Assembly (NCBI GenBank): GCA_016222805.1
Contig: JACRQG010000024.1
Location: 32,001-96,000, forward strand
From: Verrucomicrobiota bacterium
Lineage (GTDB): Bacteria > Verrucomicrobiota > Verrucomicrobiia > Opitutales > Opitutaceae
Direction of reading: 5' to 3'
Length of the DNA: 64,000 nt
The notes below the pieces were generated by a model, which was not told the DNA's origin, made no database searches, and was given only the letters and a program-made list of their open reading frames with translations. A program made the translations under genes and the position numbers. Positions 60,835-64,000 of this stretch are shown one piece after another (positions within the stretch are counted from its first letter, which is position 1; the number at the start of each line of letters is the position of its first letter).

Positions 60835-63675
60835 TCAGGCCCCACCCGGCGGGCGCTGGGTCAGGATTTCGTGCAGCACGCGCGAGAGTTCCTCGAGTTC
60901 GAACGGTTTCGGCAGCAGGCGCGTGACCCCGGCGGCCTGCAGGGCTTCGGCGGTGAGCCCACCGGCGTAGCCACTCGCCATGACGATAGGCAGGCCCGGC
61001 CGGTGGGCGAGGAGCCGGCTCGCCAGCATGACCCCGGTCATCGTCGGCATCTGGTAGTCGAGGATCGCGACGTCGAAGGCCGGGTTGACATAGAACTGGG
61101 CCAGTGCCGCCTCGGGACTGGAGAACACGGTGACGCGGTAGCCGAGCCGATCGAGGAGCAACTTGGCCGAGTCGGCGGCGATGCGTTCGTCATCGACGAG
61201 CAGCACGTGCTCGCCCCGTCCGCGACGCAGATCCGGTTTGTCCCTCCGCCCATGGCGGGCGGGGCCGGGGCGGGCGGGCAGGTAGACTTCGAACGTGGAA
61301 CCCTGGCCGGGGCGGCTGCGGACGCTGACTGCGCCCTGGTGATTGCGCACCACGCTGTGCACCACGGCGAGGCCGAGACCGGTCCCTTCGCCGACCGGCT
61401 TGGTGGTGAAGAACGGCTCGAAAATGCGGGCGAGCACTGGTTCGTCCATGCCGCAGCCCGAGTCCGTGACCTCGAGCCGGACGTGGGGGCCGGGCTGCAG
61501 GTCAGGGAGGGCGCGCACGGTGTCAGCCTCGACGGCCACGCGTTGCAGACGAATCCGGATTTGCCCGGGGCGACCCTGGAGCGACTGGGCGGCGTTGATT
61601 ACGAGGTTGACGATGACCTGGTGCAGCTGGGTGGGATTGGCCAGTACCACCGGGGCCTGGCGGTCGACCTCAGTCTCGATCTTGGCGGTGGCCGGAAGGG
61701 TGGAGCGGAGGAGGGCGAGCGCCTCCTTGAGGATGACCTGAGCCAGCACGGGCTCCTTCCGTCCGGACTCGGCGCGGCTGAACAGGAGGATCTGGCGCAC
61801 GAGCTCCTTCGCGCGTTCGCCGCAGGCGAGCACTTCGTTCAGAAACTCCCGCACCTGCGGATGGCTGGGCGGGCAGTCGGCCTGCGCCAGGGCCGTGTAG
61901 TTGATGACCCCGGTGAGGATGTTGTTGAAGTCGTGGGCCACGCCGCCGGCGAGGGTGCCGAGGGCCTCGAACTTCTGGTGCTGGAACATCCGCTCCTGGA
62001 GCCGGGCCTGTTCCGTCTCGGCCTGGCGCAGGGCGGTGATGTCGATGCCGGAGGCGAGGATGAGGCGCCGGCTGGCGACGGTGAGCAGCGTGCCGTTGCA
62101 GAGCATGACGCGCTCCTGGCCCGACTTGGTGCACATCACCGCTTCGAAGCCCTGGACCGATTTCTCGGTGCTGATCTTGCGGAAGAACTCGTCGCGTTGC
62201 TCCGGGCGGACCCAGATCCCAATCTGGCCGGTGTTGCGTCCGCGGACCTCGCCCGACTCGTACTCGAAGGCCAGGAGAGCCGCCCGGTTGACGACCAGAA
62301 TCGTGCCGTCCTCGGCGTTGGACAGGAGAATCGGAATCGGGCTCGCCTCGAAGACGCCGTGGAACATGGCCTCGCTCTCCCGCAGGGCGACTTCGGCCTT
62401 GCGGCGGGCGGTAATGTCTTCCGCCGTCCCCTCGTAGTAGAGCACCTGGCCGGTTTCATCGCGAACCACGCGCACGTTCTCGCTCACGTGGATCACCTCG
62501 CCGTCCGCCCGTCGCCATGCCGTTTCGAAGCCGCGGAGTTCGCCGGTCCCTTCGACGCGCTCCTGAAACTCGCGCCGCGAGTGACCGGCAAAGCAGCCCG
62601 GATCGGAGAGGTTGCGCGCGGCGAGGGCCTCGACCGATGGGTAGCCGAGCATGGTGGCCAGGGCGGGATTGGCGAGCAGGACGCGGCCATCCGGGCTGGT
62701 CCGGTAGATCCCGACGGGCGTGTTTTCGAACATGTGTCGGTACCGCAGCTCGGTCTCGCGCTGGGCCGTGACGTCCTGCACGGTGCTGAGCACCGCGGGG
62801 ACCCCGGCGACGTCGATGCAAGTGGCGCTGAAGAGAGCGCGGAATCGTTCGCCCCCCTTCCGGCGCAGCCAGGTCTCGACACCGGCGACCCGGCCGGACT
62901 GCCGCAGCGTGCCCATGAGCTGGTCGCGGCTGGAGGCGTCGCCCCAGAGGCCGAGTTCGACGGTGGTGCGCCCGATGGCCTCTTCGCGGGCGTAGCCGAA
63001 GCCGGTGACGGCGGCGGCGTTGAACTCCAGCACGCGGCCGTCGGCGAGGGAGGTCAGCCCGATCATGATCGGGCTGTGGTCGAACACGGCCCGATAACGC
63101 TCCTCGCTCCGGCGCAGGCGCTCCTCCGCGGCCTTCCGCTCGGAGATGTCGCGCACGACGTTGCGGAAACCCTCGAGGTGGCCCGCGGCATCGCGGACGA
63201 TGGTGGTCGCCTGTTCCACCCAGAGAATGCGGCCGGTGGCGCTGCGGAGCCGGAACTCGACGGAGAGCACGGGTTCCCCGGCCCGCACCGCGTCCCGGTA
63301 GGCCGCGACGACCCGGGGGCGATCCTCGTCGCACACGATGCGGAACGAGGAGGTGCCGAGCAGCGACTCGGCGGGGACTCCCAGCACCGCGCTGACCGCG
63401 GAGTTGCAGTAAGTGAAAAGACTCCGGTGATCGGCGACGAAGTAGCCGTGGTTGATGCTCTCGACCAGGGAGCGGTAGAGCTTCTCGGAAGTCTCGAGCC
63501 GGGCCGACTTGGCCGCGAGGTCGGCCGTGCGCTGCTCGACGAGCCGTTCGAGGTGCGTGTTCAGGTTGCGCACCTCGTCCTCCGCCCGCTTGTGGGCGGT
63601 GATGTCGATGGCGACGCCGTCGCGCACGTGGGTGCCATCGGGGTGGCATTCCACGAACTGCGAGCGGAACTGCAT
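60835..63675 (-). CDS. Multi-PAS hybrid sensor histidine kinase, main part of a frameshifted gene
   Basis: A 946-residue frame with about four PAS/PAC domains (EKLYRSLVESINHGYFVADH, YRAVFDHSPIMIGLTSLADG, RYRHMFENTPVGIYRTSPDG, AMFHGVFEASPIPILLSNAE). A HisKA core follows (TLAGGVAHDFNNILTGVINY, His near 580), then an ATPase (VTDSGCGMDEPVLA, IFEPFFTTKPVGEGTGLGL) and a C-terminal receiver with phospho-Asp in ILDYQMPTMTG near 872. No transmembrane segment is seen. Its ATG at 63675 is internal to a PAC unit (RWMQFRSQFVE), so it is not the natural start; the upstream part is in another frame. Confidence 0.85.
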   Translation of the reverse strand: MQFRSQFVECHPDGTHVRDGVAIDITAHKRAEDEVRNLNTHLERLVEQRTADLAAKSARLETSEKLYRSLVESINHGYFVADHRSLFTYCNSAVSAVLGVPAESLLGTSSFRIVCDEDRPRVVAAYRDAVRAGEPVLSVEFRLRSATGRILWVEQATTIVRDAAGHLEGFRNVVRDISERKAAEERLRRSEERYRAVFDHSPIMIGLTSLADGRVLEFNAAAVTGFGYAREEAIGRTTVELGLWGDASSRDQLMGTLRQSGRVAGVETWLRRKGGERFRALFSATCIDVAGVPAVLSTVQDVTAQRETELRYRHMFENTPVGIYRTSPDGRVLLANPALATMLGYPSVEALAARNLSDPGCFAGHSRREFQERVEGTGELRGFETAWRRADGEVIHVSENVRVVRDETGQVLYYEGTAEDITARRKAEVALRESEAMFHGVFEASPIPILLSNAEDGTILVVNRAALLAFEYESGEVRGRNTGQIGIWVRPEQRDEFFRKISTEKSVQGFEAVMCTKSGQERVMLCNGTLLTVASRRLILASGIDITALRQAETEQARLQERMFQHQKFEALGTLAGGVAHDFNNILTGVINYTALAQADCPPSHPQVREFLNEVLACGERAKELVRQILLFSRAESGRKEPVLAQVILKEALALLRSTLPATAKIETEVDRQAPVVLANPTQLHQVIVNLVINAAQSLQGRPGQIRIRLQRVAVEADTVRALPDLQPGPHVRLEVTDSGCGMDEPVLARIFEPFFTTKPVGEGTGLGLAVVHSVVRNHQGAVSVRSRPGQGSTFEVYLPARPGPARHGRRDKPDLRRGRGEHVLLVDDERIAADSAKLLLDRLGYRVTVFSSPEAALAQFYVNPAFDVAILDYQMPTMTGVMLASRLLAHRPGLPIVMASGYAGGLTAEALQAAGVTRLLPKPFELEELSRVLHEILTQRPPGGA

Positions 63676-63744
63676 CCAGCGAATTTCGCCCTGGGCATCG
63701 AACAGACGGAGGGTGAAGGACGCGGGGCCGCGCGAGCGCAGTGC

Positions 63745-64000
63745 TTCGTTCGTTGATTGCGGTGGTGAAGACGGACCGATCCTCCGGGTGGAGGCGCTCG
63801 AAGAACAGCCGCGGATCCGCGATCAGGCGATCCGCGGGAAGGCCAACGAGGTTGACTACGGTCGGGCTGAGGTAGCTGATGCGGAGAGTCTCTCCCGGCG
63901 CGTGCAGGGTGCGATAGACGCAGGCGCCGGTGAGGTTCGCGTGGATTGAGGAGAGGAGGATCTCGCGGTCCCGCAGGGCGCGTTCCGCCACCTTCCGGGC
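63745..64000 (-). pseudogene. 5' part of the multi-PAS kinase, separated by a 4-bp duplication; incomplete at window edge
   Basis: The frame enters from beyond 64000 (ARKVAERALRDREILLSSIH) and encodes another PAS domain (YLSPTVVNLVGLPADRLI, RLHPEDRSVFTTAINE). At 63745-63752 the + strand reads TTCGTTCG: one TTCG too many. Removing it joins FTTAINE to ALRSRGPASFTLRLFD of the downstream frame. The gene therefore spans at least 60835-64000 and is currently split, unless this is an assembly error. Confidence 0.75.

Noticed and set aside
62456-63740. Continuation of the 5' kinase frame for about 430 codons past the TTCG duplication
   Set aside because: After the duplication the translation turns into Arg/Pro/His-rich sequence with no PAS pattern; the real coding frame is the other one.
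60682-63756. A 1024-codon plus-strand frame opposite the multi-PAS kinase
   Set aside because: Antisense artefact of GC-rich coding; no recognisable protein features.

Overview
The window is GC-rich, densely coded bacterial DNA (about 48 genes). Gene content points to the Verrucomicrobiota, most likely the family Opitutaceae. The signs are a planctomycete/verrucomicrobium-type DUF1501 plus cytochrome/DUF1549/DUF1553 pair, a PrsK/PrsR two-component pair of the PEP-CTERM/exosortase type, very large TonB-dependent receptors with an N-terminal carboxypeptidase-regulatory-like domain, several Tat-exported proteins starting MNRR, a pseudopilin operon and multi-PAS hybrid kinases. This assignment is inference from gene families; no 16S or ribosomal gene lies in the window.

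Layout. 1-2.0 kb: end of cysD, cysN and an Rrf2 regulator (sulfate activation). 2.0-5.9 kb (minus): five-gene pseudopilin-type operon. 6.3-7.2 kb: zinc-motif-less Fur-like protein and a small orphan, with a sigma54-like promoter. 7.2-12.5 kb (minus): PrsR, PrsK, an SGNH hydrolase and an SxtJ-like membrane protein. 12.7-18.9 kb: CheW, two paralogous chemoreceptors and an OprP-like porin. 19-22.8 kb (minus): large hybrid kinase. 23.3-27.7 kb (minus): DUF1501 and DUF1549/1553 proteins. 27.9-29.7 kb: gcvT and gcvH. 29.7-31.6 kb (minus): coiled-coil protein, TPR protein and canonical Fur. 31.7-33.9 kb: priA. 34.2-39.9 kb: TonB receptor and an FG-GAP repeat protein. 40.1-48.1 kb: ECF sigma factor, FecR, an STN-carrying TonB receptor, a Tat beta-propeller and a Tat pyruvyltransferase-like protein. 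48.2-50.3 kb (minus): two rRNA-type methyltransferases, one with a broken 5' end. 50.7-54.8 kb (minus): NMT1-type ABC importer and a beta-propeller protein. 54.8-58.4 kb (minus): MacAB-like export system. 59-60.6 kb: WYL regulator divergent from an orphan, with a palindromic operator candidate. 60.8-64 kb (minus): multi-PAS hybrid kinase that is frameshifted near its 5' end and runs off the window.

The most distinctive structures are: (1) a 152-bp element with 19-bp terminal inverted repeats, present twice in opposite orientation, each copy carrying a different exact internal tandem duplication; (2) the ECF/FecR/TonB/propeller/pyruvyltransferase locus, whose receptor contains a second, internal signal peptide and whose pyruvyltransferase-like protein is apparently exported; (3) two genes split by frameshifts; (4) a WYL regulator-orphan pair with a perfect 8-bp-arm palindrome between them; (5) short palindromic intergenic repeats. 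No tRNA, rRNA, CRISPR array, intact transposase or integrase was recognised.
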